DNA of 64,000 bases from Cubamyces lactineus (lineage: Eukaryota > Basidiomycota > Agaricomycetes > Polyporales > Polyporaceae). Under the pieces are notes generated by a model. The model was not told the DNA's origin and did no database searches. It saw nothing but the letters and a program-made list of their open reading frames with translations. The translations under genes were made by a program, and so were the position numbers. The stretch lies in contig JACDTU010000012.1 in the NCBI GenBank assembly GCA_022376465.1, positions 1 through 64,000 of the forward strand. The letters run 5' to 3'. How positions within the stretch are numbered: the first letter of the stretch is position 1; each line of letters begins with the position of its first letter. Below are positions 11,857 through 22,715 of the stretch, piece by piece.

Positions 11857-13183
11857 ATGCTGAGAGTACAGACGCCCACACCGGTAGGACCCCTTCCGCC
11901 GTCCCAAGCTCCTTCCTCCCCTCTCGACGATGTGACCGTAGCAAAACTCCTAGCGCATATATCGAGGATCCATCAACGGCCGGGCACCCGCACTCCTAGC
12001 AAGCCCTTGGGCATCAGCGCAGAGGCGAAGAAGGCGACCCAGGGTGTCTACGATGAGGAGCTCGCGTTCAGACTCTTTGCCGAAGAAACGGCCGCTCTGC
12101 ACGAAGCCAGCCTCAACGAGCATCTCCTCGATGAGATCACCCAGATGGAAGCAATGGACATGTACAACCACGAAGTCGCGTTAGCTCTAAGCGAAGGAAG
12201 AGAGCCACCTCCGATGCCTGATTTTTCCCAAATCATACCTCGTATGCCAAGGGGAATTGACTGGTAAGCGGCCATTCGTTGAAATGCCCCCACTCCACTC
12301 ACTCATGAGCCTCAGGGATTTGATTGATTTCTCCTCTCCGCCGTCCGAGAGCGTGAAGCCGCCGGGTCTACCAGACGAGAACCATGCGGAGGCCCTTAGG
12401 AAGGCACTCCAAGGACTCGATGTCGGATTCGACGGCGAAGATGATGCCGCCCGTCACAGTGTACCGTCCTCTCAAGACATGCGGAGCCGTCTCAAGGAAC
12501 TGCGTCTCGAGCTCTCACAGCTCGACCTCCTCCAAGCCGAACCGCAGCTGTGCGGCCCACTGGCACGTGCTCCGACTCCTCCACCGCTTCCACCCGTCTA
12601 CTCTTGCACCGTCTGCGGGGACGACATCGAAGGTACCCTCGTCCGCCTGGGCTGTGGGCACACCTTCGACACCGGTTGCGTCACCGAGATGTTCAAGCGT
12701 GCGACGATCGACGAGTCCCTCTTCCCTCCGAAGTGTTGCCAGGGCTCCATCGATCTCAGCGCCGTCGAGCAATACCTGCAACCCACTTTGATCGACGTCT
12801 ACAAGAAGAAGACCCGCGAGTTCACGACCGCGGACCGCGTGTACTGCCACGAGCCCGCCTGCGCGACGTTCCTGGGACCTGCGACGCCGGAGGACGCGCC
12901 CGAGACGCTGCAATGCCCAGAATGCGACGCGCCCACGTGCGCGAGCTGCAAGGAGCAGGCCCACCCGGGCGTGCCGTGCCACTTCCACGCCGAGGACGCC
13001 GTGCTGGACCTGGGCAAGGCGGAGAAGTGGCAGCGCTGCCCGTCGTGCAAGCACCTCGTCGAACTCTCGATTGGATGCTACCATATCACCTGCCGGTGCA
13101 GCACGCAGTTCTGTTACGTGTGCGCGGCGCTGTGGAAGCAGTGCGACTGTCCACTGTTCTACGTTCCGCCCGAGGAGGATTAG
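11857..13183 (+). CDS. RBR-type (RING1-IBR-RING2) E3 ubiquitin ligase, copy 1
   Basis: Two exons, 11857..12263 and 12316..13183 (424 aa), joined in phase within a Trp codon. The N-terminal half is low-complexity, with a helical acidic stretch (~60-130). RING1 starts at C233/C236 (CTVCGDD, then LGCGHTFDTGC and a CC pair). The IBR follows (VYCHEPACATF ... CPECDAPTCASC). RING2 is CPSC from residue 377, and the RBR catalytic cysteine is expected at C390 (SIGCYHITCRC). In RBR ligases ubiquitin passes through this cysteine as a thioester. The protein ends soon after RING2 (CDCPLFYVPPEED). Neither substrate nor ortholog is known to me; such short RBR proteins are multi-copy in Agaricomycetes. A closely related ending occurs in the gene at 14783-17589. 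Confidence 0.88.
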
Positions 13184-13564
13184 CGGAGCAACAGAGAGAT
13201 TGAACGAGTCGTGAGTGTGTATTCCCGGGCGATTAGCCAGAAGTTCCAAGTTCAAGTTATGGTGACGTACTCGCGGACCCGAGTTGGATATGAGTGTTCC
13301 TACTTTCTGAGTACCCTGTACGCTTTTTTGTAAGATATGAATCTAGCTGCTTTCATGCACAATGTATCACCAACTGGCTAGCACCAAGTTGTGCTCAAGT
13401 AAAACTTGGATGAGAATGTCGAGACGTGTGAGTTTGCGAGCGCTTAACGTGGCCTCCGGAGTCCGTGAGTATCGGATGCAGCGCACACTACGTCATTGCA
13501 CCAGACACAATGCTCCAGTAACGCCTAGGAGAGCCTACCCGGACCATGGCACGCAGCTAGCACT
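13184..13564. other. Intergenic region upstream of the small Cys-rich gene
   Basis: 3' flank of RBR copy 1 and promoter of the small cysteine-rich gene. No exon recognised. Confidence 0.5.
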
Positions 13565-13565
13565 G

Positions 13566-13572
13566 TATATAA
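13566..13572 (+). promoter_or_regulatory. TATA box of the small Cys-rich gene
   Basis: TATATAA lies 51 nt upstream of the ATG at 13623. It is followed by a CT-rich leader, typical of a well expressed fungal gene. This supports the very short open frame downstream as a real gene. Confidence 0.65.
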
Positions 13573-13622
13573 CGCTCCTCATCATCTAGTTGCTCCTCAC
13601 CTGTTCTCTTCCTCTCTACCCC

Positions 13623-13958
13623 ATGATAACGACGACGACGATGGCCTCACGCAACGAGCTCACTTACCCGCCCTCCGTGCATCTCTCTTCCTCCGAGTCT
13701 GGGCTCGCCAAATCCTCCGACCCGGAAGCGCAGCCTATACGCTCCCAGCCCGCCCCAGTTCCTGCTATGTCTCCTACCCTCGCTGGTCAGACGTCGGGGC
13801 CTGCACAACGCCTCCGCGGGGGCTGCATACCTTGCCCGGTGAGCCCAAGGCATTCGCTTGCATATCGAGAGGGTCGTCGGGACTGATCGAGTATTTGCCT
13901 TGCATTCTAGGACGGTAGTATCTGCTACATCATTCCTATCCCATGTATCTGCTGCTGA
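13623..13958 (+). CDS. Small cysteine-rich protein with internal LRGG motif
   Basis: Two exons, 13623..13838 and 13911..13958 (87 aa), with a GTGAGC donor and TTCTAG acceptor in phase 0. A second in-frame ATG is at 13641. The first ~65 residues are Ser/Pro-rich and probably disordered. The C-terminal part reads QRLRGGCIPCP (before the intron) then DGSICYIIPIPCICC (after it). That is six cysteines in the last 21 residues with a hydrophobic IIPIP core, which looks like a membrane-associated or palmitoylated tail. RLRGG equals the C-terminal motif of ubiquitin, here internal. The gene lies between two RBR ubiquitin-ligase genes on the same strand. I do not recognise a named family. Splice signals, the TATA box and the cysteine pattern together argue that it is real; its function is unknown. 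Confidence 0.65.
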
Positions 13959-14782
13959 GTTCTGTCATACGTGAGTAATCCGCATTTCGCGTATCTACAC
14001 GCTCGACTTTACTTATACTGGTCTGCACAGCGAACATATTCTCGATCACCCATAGTCTCATACCCCTACATACCGTATGAATATGCGGACTAGCGTATAG
14101 CCGCTATCGTTGTAATAATCTGTTCAAGTCTGCATATGGCCCATTCGTTAGCTGCCTTCTGTATCAATAGGATGGGGAGGAATCGATGTGCTTGAGATTG
14201 TGTTGAACGGCATGCTACACGACGGAATATCGCCGATCCGGCTCTCGACGCACCAGTCTTCGAACCTCAGGCCTCCAACCGCAGCCTTTGTACCAATACT
14301 AACGGCATCCACTGCTGCTTGTTTAAGTTTGCATGTCTCTGGTAAGCTTACCACAATGCGGTATAGAAGCATACCACTCGAGAGACGGGATGAACACAGC
14401 GGCGGCTGCACGTGGGCCTGGGAGGCGGTCACCAGTCTTGAAGCTTGAGTCTGAATGGTGCAACAGAGACTGCATCATATTGTTGTACACGGTGATATTT
14501 CTAGGACATGACACTGCCGTAGCTACTGGTACGGCCGAGTCCCGGAGGCAAGCGCCATTGCTGCAACACCGTGACAAGGTGCGTGAGATGGCTAGTGACA
14601 GTACGGTGATTCGTATACCTGCTCACCATTCAAAGTTGCTGCAGCAATCTGTGCCGCAGCGTGTTATCGCCCAATGATACGATCCGCGCCACGCTAGCTG
14701 TGGAATCTTATAATGAGTGTTCACTGGCCCCCAGGTCGACACTGCTCTCTCACCTTTCCCCGCCAACCTACAAACTTCGTAG
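13959..14782. other. Intergenic region without convincing gene
   Basis: 3' flank of the small Cys-rich gene and promoter of the second RBR gene. A minus-strand frame at ~14478-14148 could be joined only through a 37-nt intron and lacks known motifs, so it was not called. Confidence 0.5.
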
Positions 14783-17589
14783 ATGGACACGCGCACATCC
14801 GATACCCTCCCACCATCGCCAACTACGCCAGCCGCGATGACTCGGCTGACACTAGCGTCCGCAAGCCATAACACCTCTTTAGCTGGAGATGGTCTCCCCG
14901 CGGTCCTTGAGTTTGTCTCCGAGCTGAACCAGTTTGCAGCGGAACAGCTTCGCTTGATGTCCCCGCGCGCGTCGACTGCGCCTCCGATGGGACGTCTTGA
15001 TGAAAGAGAGCTTGCCCTAGAGCACTTCGCACAGGAGGCAGCCTCCCTCCTCAGAGAAACAAAAGACCGTCTAGTTTCGTCTCGCCATTCCACCGGTATC
15101 ACGTCCTGGGTCGCCGAAGTTGTCAGGAACGACAAGGCTTCTCCTGAAAATACTCCCGTGTACCAAAGAGCCGCTCTGCCGGATGAGGGCCCCACGCACA
15201 TCGTAGATAACCCTGTCGTCAATGCAGGAGCGACAAGGTGCATCCCCTCCCCATCTCTGCAAACAGTCTAGCGAGAAACTCACCTGAACGATTATGTAGC
15301 ACACCGCAGGCGCAGGAACCTACCGCGCTCGCAGTCAGAGAACTGGATTTGCCCAGAGAGAACGACAAGGGCAAGGGCAAAGAAGTCACGTACGAGCCTC
15401 CCCCAGCGACCGGCATCCGAGCAGGATTCAGATCTAGCCCCCGCAGGATCGTGAGTAGCGGCCGTGTCAGCTCTACGCGGCCCGCCTGTGATGCCACGCC
15501 TCGAGAGATTCACCCGCCAATTCCGCCTTCTCTTGAGAAGGGACGGATTGCGTACCGCGATCCCTCGCCGCCCTGCTCTCAGCTGGGCAAGTCGCTCTTT
15601 GGTGCTGAGTGGGGAGCGCGAGCCGAACAGGAGAAAGCAGCTCGTCCGTCTGTGCCTTCCTATGAAGTCAAGGCCCGGGCCGTGCCACAGAGTACGATTC
15701 CATCTGCCAACGAATCCGCCCCCAAAGTCATCGCGAGGGCGCCGTCGGCCGCGGGTGCGAAGCTGCCGTCCGTCCGCAGCGCTATACCGAAACGGTTCCT
15801 GCCTGAGTCAGACGGCAAACAGGCCAGACTGTCCGTCAACGAGGTGGTGGAGTCTGATATTGCGCCGCAGCCGCCCGCCACACGATCCTGGAAGGTTCCC
15901 CCGCCCCTACCAGCCTCGCCTTCATCAGAGCAGACCAGTCCTGCCCGAGCCTCTCTCCGCGCATGTTTGACAGCACAGGGCGATACCCTGTACCGCGAGG
16001 TTTCCCCCATCGAGAAAGTCTCTATGTATCTTGAGAGCATGTCAGGCTCGTGGGATTATTCAGAGGCTGCTTGGGATGCCGTAGCGCAAGAGTACCAGGG
16101 GATAGGAAGAGCTGGAAGCGCTGGCGGGTCCGCCACTTCGTGTCAAGTCAACTGGGGCTCGAAGAAAGACCGTTCTAGTCTATATGGAGGCGTGGAGGGC
16201 GAAGGGAACGAGGAGCTTGAACCCAGAGGCGTTCCTATTGCAGAACGTAGGGCGAACCTGGTGCATTGGCTGGTGTCGCCTCGGGAGGAGACCTACTACG
16301 TGCACACGGGGCCATCCGAGCGGGAAAGGGTGGGGTCCCGGAGGGCATATGATGAGTGCACGCCCCACTTGATGATGGACTACAGGGAAGATGAGTCAGT
16401 CAGAGGTGTTCAGAGAGAAGATGATGCTGCCAAGGCGCCGCCGCTATGGTAAGTGATACCGTCCTGACCTATGGTGATTTGTTTCTGAGTAGGCTCGCGT
16501 CTGAGAAGGCTCCAGGAGCCGGCCTCACCTTCAAGAGAACTGTTCACGAACGAAAAGCCAGTAAAGCGAGAGCTATATCGAGAAGAACCTCTGGGAGAAA
16601 TCATGCAAGCGGAATTAGATGAAGGTGACGAGGGCGGTGAAAGGTACGCTGCAGGATTCAACTCAGTCAAGAATGAGAAATAGTACACACAGTGAGTAAT
16701 GGTGTTCTCACCTTTGTGTAGGTTTGCATGGCGAGTGGGTGATATGCCGTCCATGCCTCAAGAAGATATTCCTGGCACGCCTTCGGATGACGATGCAAGC
16801 CACGAAGCGTCTTCCGGTGTAATCTCCCCACCTTCAGTGATAGAGGAAGATCCAGTAGCACCTCCATCGGCGTATCTGCAGGCACTCCTACCAGCGTCCT
16901 CCGTTGCGCGGGGTCCGCTTTGCACCGTGTGTCGCGAGCCCGTGAGGATCGAAGCCGCGGTACGTCTGCAATGTGGGCACACCTACGACACCTCCTGTAT
17001 CAAGATGATGTATCAGCGGGCAAGCGTCGAAGAGTCTGTGTATCCGCCGCGGTGCTGTAAAGATCCTATCCCATTTTCCGACGTCCAGGCGCATCTCGGG
17101 CCCATATTAGCAGCTGCGTTCCAGGGGAAGGAGAAGGAGTACCGCACCGCGAACCGGGTGTACTGCCACAACCCTACTTGCTCAACCTTTCTCAGGGGCT
17201 ATTCGACCCTCCCCACACCGACCCCATGTCCCAAATGCAAGTTATTCACATGCGCCCGCTGCAAGCAGCGAGGTCACTCCGGATACGAGTGCCACCAAGA
17301 TAGCAAAGACGAGTCAGTGCTCAGCCTCGGGAGAGAAAACGGGTGGAGGCGGTGCCCCTCCTGCCAGCACCTCATCGAGGTCGACGAGGGCTGCTACCAC
17401 GTCACATGCAGGTGCGGAAAAGAGTTTTGCTACAAATGCGGCGTGGTGTGGAAGGGCTGCAAGTGCGACCTGTTCTACGTGCCGCCAGAGGATGTTGTCG
17501 AAGCGCCGGGGATTGTAGCGGGGGTCGCCAGAGAAGTCCATATTACTCGACCTCATCGTATCGTTCATGGTCCTGTCCGTCAACTATGA
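14783..17589 (+). CDS. RBR-type E3 ubiquitin ligase, copy 2, with long N-terminal extension
   Basis: Four exons: 14783..15237, 15300..16448, 16509..16643, 16722..17589 (868 aa); phases match at each junction. About 640 residues of low-complexity, Ser/Pro/Arg/Glu-rich sequence precede the RBR module. RING1 starts C647/C650 (CTVCREP, LQCGHTYDTSC). The IBR follows (VYCHNPTCSTF ... CPKCKLFTCARC). RING2 is CPSCQHLIEV, and the predicted catalytic cysteine is C804 (EGCYHVTCRC). The core aligns with copy 1 through the same DLFYVPPED ending, so the two genes are paralogs about 1.6 kb apart with one small gene between them. The junction 16448/16509 uses an AAG acceptor, because the nearer TAG would cause a frameshift; this is the weakest point of the model. 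Confidence 0.82.
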
Positions 17590-17970
17590 GCTGAAGTATC
17601 AGTATAAGAGAGGGTATGTTTGGTACTTGATGGCCTAAGTACGGGTGATATGCACTTACGATTCTGTTAGGTGCGCCTTCGGCTGGACAGATGTACAGAG
17701 ATGGAGGAGGTGACACCGGCTATGCTACAAGTTTCGGATGTGTTCATGTTGGTTTCTTGTTCTCGTCTAAAACGCCTGGCCATGTACGATAGTGTGTTGA
17801 TGTCCAGTATATTGCACCATGTAGTAGGACTCCACTCAGGACACGATCAATCATGTGGTGACTGGTGGGATCACGAGAGCGTGACCAGACGCGTCGGCAC
17901 GCGCTCCTCCCACCGTGACTGCAGTGGCTCAGCTTCTTGCCGCCACATCCTCCAAACCTGCTCTCCAGCC
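17590..17970. other. Short intergenic region
   Basis: 3' flank of RBR copy 2 and promoter of PSF1. Reading frames continue through it, but nothing matches a protein family. Confidence 0.5.
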
Positions 17971-18759
17971 ATGAGCAACGCAAGCCAATACGGCGACCTC
18001 GCCACGCAGCTCCTGACCGAGTCCCGCCGGTCCACCGCGACGAACACGCTCCTCAAATACAACGACGTCCTCGTGCGCGCCATCATCCGCGAGCAGCGCG
18101 ACCTCGACGCGCGCCTCGAGTCCGCCCTCGCCCGCTCCGCCCCGGACGACGACGACGACGACGACGACGGCAGCCTGACGGACGAGGAGCGCGAGGCGCT
18201 CAAGAACCGCTGGATGCCCACCATCCTCCTCTACCAGACCGCGATCCTCCGCAACAAGCGCTGCCTCCTCGCGTACCACCACCACCGCCTCGAGCTCCTC
18301 AAGGACCTCTACTGGTCCGTCGGGGGCGCACTCCCTCTGCTGCTCGCGCTCCCGCCTGCTGCTGCCAAGGCCGCCGCGGGTGCACAGGCCGCCGCATCAG
18401 CAGCGGCCGCGGGGGGAGGTGCTGCCGCTGCGGCGCCGCAAGACGTCCGCTCGAAACTTTCCCCGCACGAAGTGGACTTCCTCCGCTCCTATTCCGATTC
18501 GTTGCGCATCCTCCGTGAGGAGGCGTTCTCGTCCGCCACCGAGGCTGCAGGGGGCGAAGGCATCACAGAAGACATCGACCTCCTCGCGCCGATCTCGCAC
18601 CCACCAAAGGACTTACAGGTGCACGTACGTGTGGTGCGGGATTGCGGGGTTGTCTACACGGAGCTCGGTGCGATCGATTTCAAGCGCGGACATCGGTTTC
18701 TGGTACGAAGGGCGGACATTGAACATCTCATCGTACAAGGATATCTGGAAGAGTTGTAA
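17971..18759 (+). CDS. PSF1: GINS complex subunit Psf1
   Basis: Single exon, 262 aa, starting at an ATG with GCC before it. Family signatures: the N-terminal helix (YGDLATQLLTESRRS), RNKRCLLAYHHHRLELLKDLYW in the helical A-domain, and the C-terminal B-domain (VRVVRDCGVVYTELGAIDF ... HRFLVRRADIEHLIVQGYLE). GINS (Sld5-Psf1-Psf2-Psf3) binds Mcm2-7 and Cdc45 to form the CMG helicase for chromosome replication in the nucleus. Psf1 is usually ~200 aa. The extra length here comes from an acidic run of eight aspartates plus flanking residues (~60-72) and an Ala/Gly-rich insert (~125-160) inside the A/B linker region. No intron is needed. Confidence 0.96.
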   Translation: MSNASQYGDLATQLLTESRRSTATNTLLKYNDVLVRAIIREQRDLDARLESALARSAPDDDDDDDDGSLTDEEREALKNRWMPTILLYQTAILRNKRCLLAYHHHRLELLKDLYWSVGGALPLLLALPPAAAKAAAGAQAAASAAAAGGGAAAAAPQDVRSKLSPHEVDFLRSYSDSLRILREEAFSSATEAAGGEGITEDIDLLAPISHPPKDLQVHVRVVRDCGVVYTELGAIDFKRGHRFLVRRADIEHLIVQGYLEEL

Positions 18760-19143
18760 TTTGACGGCACTGTTGTACTTCTAGGCTCATTGCGCATACA
18801 CACCTATTCGATTTCACTCGCTCACGACTTGTAATACCTGGGTTTGAACACCCTTCAGATACCTTCACAGAAAACCTCGGGTCCCGGGACCCTCGCGATG
18901 TTCAACATTGTGGTATGCACCAACTGATAAGCCCACAGAGCTATCTACGCCAAGTGCACAATTACGGAGTGGTAACAAGCAGACACAGGTAAGTGCTGCG
19001 TAAGGGTATGAGAAAACAGACCGAAAGGAAGGCGAAGAGGATATAGCACTAGGTGAGCGGTGCGAGAGCGTGCAGGTGATTGCGATGGCAGGGTAGGCAG
19101 TTACCGCCGTACACCACCATATCGGTCAGAGGACGACAAACCC
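18760..19143. other. Convergent intergenic region
   Basis: Between the stops of PSF1 (+) and the LysM gene (-). It contains a perfect 14-nt palindrome at 18879-18892 and no coding exon that I can support. Confidence 0.55.
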
Positions 19144-19924
19144 TTAGAGCTCATCGCAGTAAGGGAGGTCATCATCGTCTTCATCAGCAGCCGTCTCCGT
19201 AGGCGTAGCAGACGAAGTGGTAGAAGCGAAGGTGATGGACCAGGGCGACGCGGTGGTGGTGGTGGTTGCCTGAACAGGGGTCGCGGTCGCGGGGATAGTA
19301 GCCGCAGGAAGAGGGCTACCAGAGATGGGAGAGGGCACCGCGACGGAGTTCGCAACGCAAAGGACCTGGGTAACAGCAACACAGTTTAGCGGGAGACATT
19401 TTGAGGTCATAGATCTAACGCTTGCGCACCTCGCCGATGTAGAGGTTACCGCACTCGGAGTCAATCTGGGGGTTGTTGGCGTAAAGCATCGTGGCGTTAA
19501 TGTTGTAGTTGGCCGTGATACCGTCGCAGGTGTCATCGGTCTGGACGACGTGGGTGGTGGAACAGTCCTCGCCCTCAGTACCGAGGCAGAGGACCTGACC
19601 GGGCTGGAGGTTGTCGCAGCCGCTGTCAATGGAGCCTGCGTTTACGATGGCGAGCTGGTAGCTGAGGGGAACGTTGTCTGAGCGAGGGTGGTCGAGTTAG
19701 GCCGAAGATCAGTGACTTACGTGGAAACCTTCTGAGCAGCGGAGATGGTGTCGCACCAGTCACCCTCCTGGACGGTGTAGGTACGGGTGCAGGCGCCCGC
19801 GAAGGCAACTAGAAGTCCGGAGACGTCAGCTGAACATTCTCAGTGCTGCCAGGAGGTGGGGGGACGCACCCTGGGCGATGAAGGGGACAGCAACGAAAGC
19901 TGCGACGACTGAGCGAGCGAACAT
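19144..19924 (-). CDS. Secreted protein with two LysM domains
   Basis: Four exons: 19924..19870, 19808..19721, 19661..19430, 19365..19144 (198 aa). The signal peptide is MFARSVVAAFVAVPFIAQ, followed by VAFAGACTRTYTV. LysM1 (~27-72) has TVQEGDWCDTIS ... STYQLAIVN and ends VLCL. LysM2 (~82-127) has VVQTDDTCDGI ... NPQIDSECGN and ends VLCV. A Thr/Ala/Pro-rich linker leads to an acidic tail (DEDDDDLPYCDEL). LysM modules bind chitin oligomers or peptidoglycan. Similar fungal secreted LysM proteins protect hyphae or hide chitin from host receptors; which applies here cannot be read from sequence. The intron at 19662..19720 must use the second CAG acceptor to keep the LysM1 frame. Confidence 0.9.
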
Positions 19925-20848
19925 GGCTTCAAAGGGTGGGAAGGCGGAAGTAACGAGTGTGTATGCACGGATGGCACCAGTAACGAAGGACGAAGCGTCT
20001 GGAGGGGGAGACCGCTGCAGTCGTCGGGGGCGTCGTTGGAGATGGAGGGAGAAGGAGAGGAAGGTGAGGGAAGCAACTTGTCGACGCAGCCCGCCCTTTG
20101 AGATGGGCGTCTAGGCACGATCACTTGGCACGGCCTATGCGAGAATTCCATCTTCCACTCAGATCGCCCCCTGCCGCCCGGCTGTCTCCCTCCGCTCCTC
20201 CCTGGCAACACCCCTCCTCCCCCGCAGCACGCCCCAGTCCTCCGCTGTCGCCGCCTCGAGGGGCTTGGCCGTGCTCAGCGTATACTGTAATATCATACGT
20301 GGGCCTGTGCAATTGGCATTCGCAATGCGCCAGCCAGTCCAATCATCAATCATCTCTTCTCGAAGATACGGCGGCTATACTCGCCGCATCACAACGAAGG
20401 TGTCCTTGTCTTGGAACATCGTTTCTGCCTCCAGCTGGGCACGACGCCTGCCCCTTGGCTGCGCACGCGTGCGGGTCGACTACAACTGTCGTCCAAATCG
20501 ACAAGAGATTCACGTTAGGATTACCACTACCAGAGCGATCATGTTAGAGCCATGCACAGTGCACCGCTGTTGCTCACGAATGATGAAACGGGCTCCGAAC
20601 ACCATCAGTGCAGTTGTGAACTTTGGTCAGCATCCTGTTCAACCCACTTGATGAATACATGTATGTATTGTGCAGAGCAATTGCCTGGCCTGTCCCCGTC
20701 TATCTTAGAGAGTTGCCTTTTCGAGGAGTGTGATTGCAACGCTCAATGATGAGCGTCTGAAGAGGAGTAATCTCCTTCGTGGCGCACCCAGAAACCACGT
20801 TTCGTTCTCCACAACGCCGCCTGCGTGCACGCGTCACAACACACCACA
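19925..20848. other. Divergent intergenic region, ~0.9 kb
   Basis: Upstream regions of the LysM gene (-) and IND1 (+). No gene is recognised; frames of up to ~149 codons here lack start context, introns and motifs. Confidence 0.5.
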
Positions 20849-22207
20849 ATGTTCACTCCAGTAAGAGCGGCGGCATCAGCATCAAGGACGCTGAGCATGC
20901 AGCGATGCCTCACGTCCAGCGCCGTATCAAAACATGAGAACCCCTTGGTGAGCACTGGCAGCACGGTGACGGAACCGAGACACACGGCGTATGCTGAGCG
21001 GCGCAGGGTCTGCCCAGACGTCCGGGCCCACCTCCCCAGATCCCGCGCAAAGGGGGCCCCATCCAGAAACGGTCCCTGCCGCACGTCAAGCAGGTGCTCG
21101 CGGTCGCCAGCGGCAAGGGCGGCGTCGGCAAGAGCACCGTCGCAGGTGTGTGCAGCGAGCGATCCACCGCCTGAACGTTGTGGAGGTCTTACGTTCGAGG
21201 AATTCACAGTGAACTTGGCGTTGTCGCTGGCGATGCATGCTGAGCATGCACCGCGACAGCGGCCCCGCGTCGGTGTCTTAGACCTCGACATCTTCGGGCC
21301 CTCCATACCGAAGCTTATGGCGCTCGAGGATGCGGAGGAGCCCCGTCTCACAGAAGGTAAGTCCGGTTTCGCCGTCTGTCTACATGGTCCTTATGCTCAC
21401 AATTCTTCGCATATGTGTGCGTGCAGCTGGAGCGATGGTCCCGCTCGTGAACCACGGCATCCCATGCATGTCTATGGGCTTCCTCTTGCCCAAGTCCCAG
21501 GGCACGGACTCCTCCACGGACACGCCAGTCGTCTGGCGCGGGCTGATGGTGCAAAAGGCCGCGCAGCAGCTCCTGTTCGATGTCGACTGGCGCGACCCCG
21601 AGAGCGGTGCGGAGCTCGATGTGCTCGTCATCGACATGCCGCCTGGAACTGGCGACGTCGCGTTGACGCTCGCGCAGTTGGTGAATGTTGAGGGTAAGGA
21701 CGCTCTAGGACATGTAGAGAATGGAATGGGGTTGTTGATATTTACTTTGCTTCTTTTGCCCTCTTTTCGCAGGCGCCGTCATTGTGTCGACACCGCAAGA
21801 CGTTGCCCTGACCGACGTGCGCAAGGGTGTGTCTATGTTCCAGAAGGTCTCGGTGCCGGTCAGTCCCAGCTCTCGTCTCCCCTACGGTCGTGGAGTTCAT
21901 ACGTATGCATGCATGCACACAGATCGTCGGCCTGGTATTGAACGAGTCCCACTTCATCTGCCCTTCATGCACCACCCCACACCAGCTCTTTGGGTCGCCC
22001 GCCGCGTTCCGGGCAACGGCAGCGCGGTATAGCGTCGACGTGCTGGGCGAGCTGCCGCTCGTACCCGGGGTCAGCCAGGGAGGCGACCGAGGTGTGCCGT
22101 ACGCGCTGTACAGCGCATCAGAAGCGAGCGACCCAGGCGGAAAGGAGTGGAAAGAGACGATGGCGAACGTCGCCGGCCAAGTCTGGCGTTTCCTGTCCAG
22201 CAAGTAG
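20849..22207 (+). CDS. IND1: Mitochondrial Mrp/NBP35-type P-loop ATPase Ind1 (NUBPL)
   Basis: Six exons: 20849..20947, 21007..21145, 21210..21356, 21427..21693, 21773..21858, 21923..22207 (340 aa). The N-terminal ~30 residues are Arg/Ser/Ala-rich without acids, a mitochondrial targeting profile. [17 protein letters not shown] is the typical Ind1 lead-in. Then come a deviant Walker A (GKGGVGKS, 69-76), the switch region [25 protein letters not shown], and the Fe-S binding CxxC (C259-P-S-C262). Ind1 binds a labile 4Fe-4S cluster and is needed for complex I assembly (family knowledge). All motifs are intact. IND1 occurs only in lineages that keep complex I, consistent with an aerobic mycelial fungus. 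Confidence 0.95.
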
Positions 22208-22715
22208 CTCAGACATTCCTCGTTATGATGGCTGCTTGGATCCCATGTTCGGTCCTATACCATACATATAAACTAGGCTTAAGATTGGCCCATAGCATTT
22301 CCATCCACTATCGTCACTCCGTGACCATCACGTGACAGGGGCGTCTAAAGCAATTTAAGTGGGGTTATCGTATGTTAAGCATGCGCTAGCGCGCGTCCTC
22401 TGCGCGCAGTGCTGAGCCAGGGCGCACTTCACGCATATTGTCAACTTCGTAGGCGCTCATGGATGCAGAGTCTACTAGTGAGATCCAATTCTCCTAAACG
22501 TCTCTACTCAAAATCGGAAACCATCAAGTTGTCGAAAGACCTCTTTGCTACAGACTGATCGTTTCCGATTCCGTCAAAATGCTCCCAGGAGAGCCCTATC
22601 TATCAACGAAGGGTTTTGTCCCACCACAGCAGGTGTAAGCGTGACATCCACTCAGCACGTGATGTGGATGGAAATGCTATGGGCCAATCTTACAATAATT
22701 CTTCGGCAAGATAGT
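22208..22715. other. Convergent intergenic region
   Basis: Between the stops of IND1 (+) and the Mph1-like helicase gene (-). Nothing recognised. Confidence 0.55.

Noticed and set aside
12515..13255. 246-codon frame antisense to the first RBR ligase
   Set aside because: Arg/Val/Gly-rich shadow frame typical of the reverse strand of GC-rich coding DNA.
14148..14478. Minus-strand two-exon gene (~100 aa)
   Set aside because: The only in-phase junction implies a 37-nt intron, shorter than any other in the window, and no motif or homolog is recognisable.
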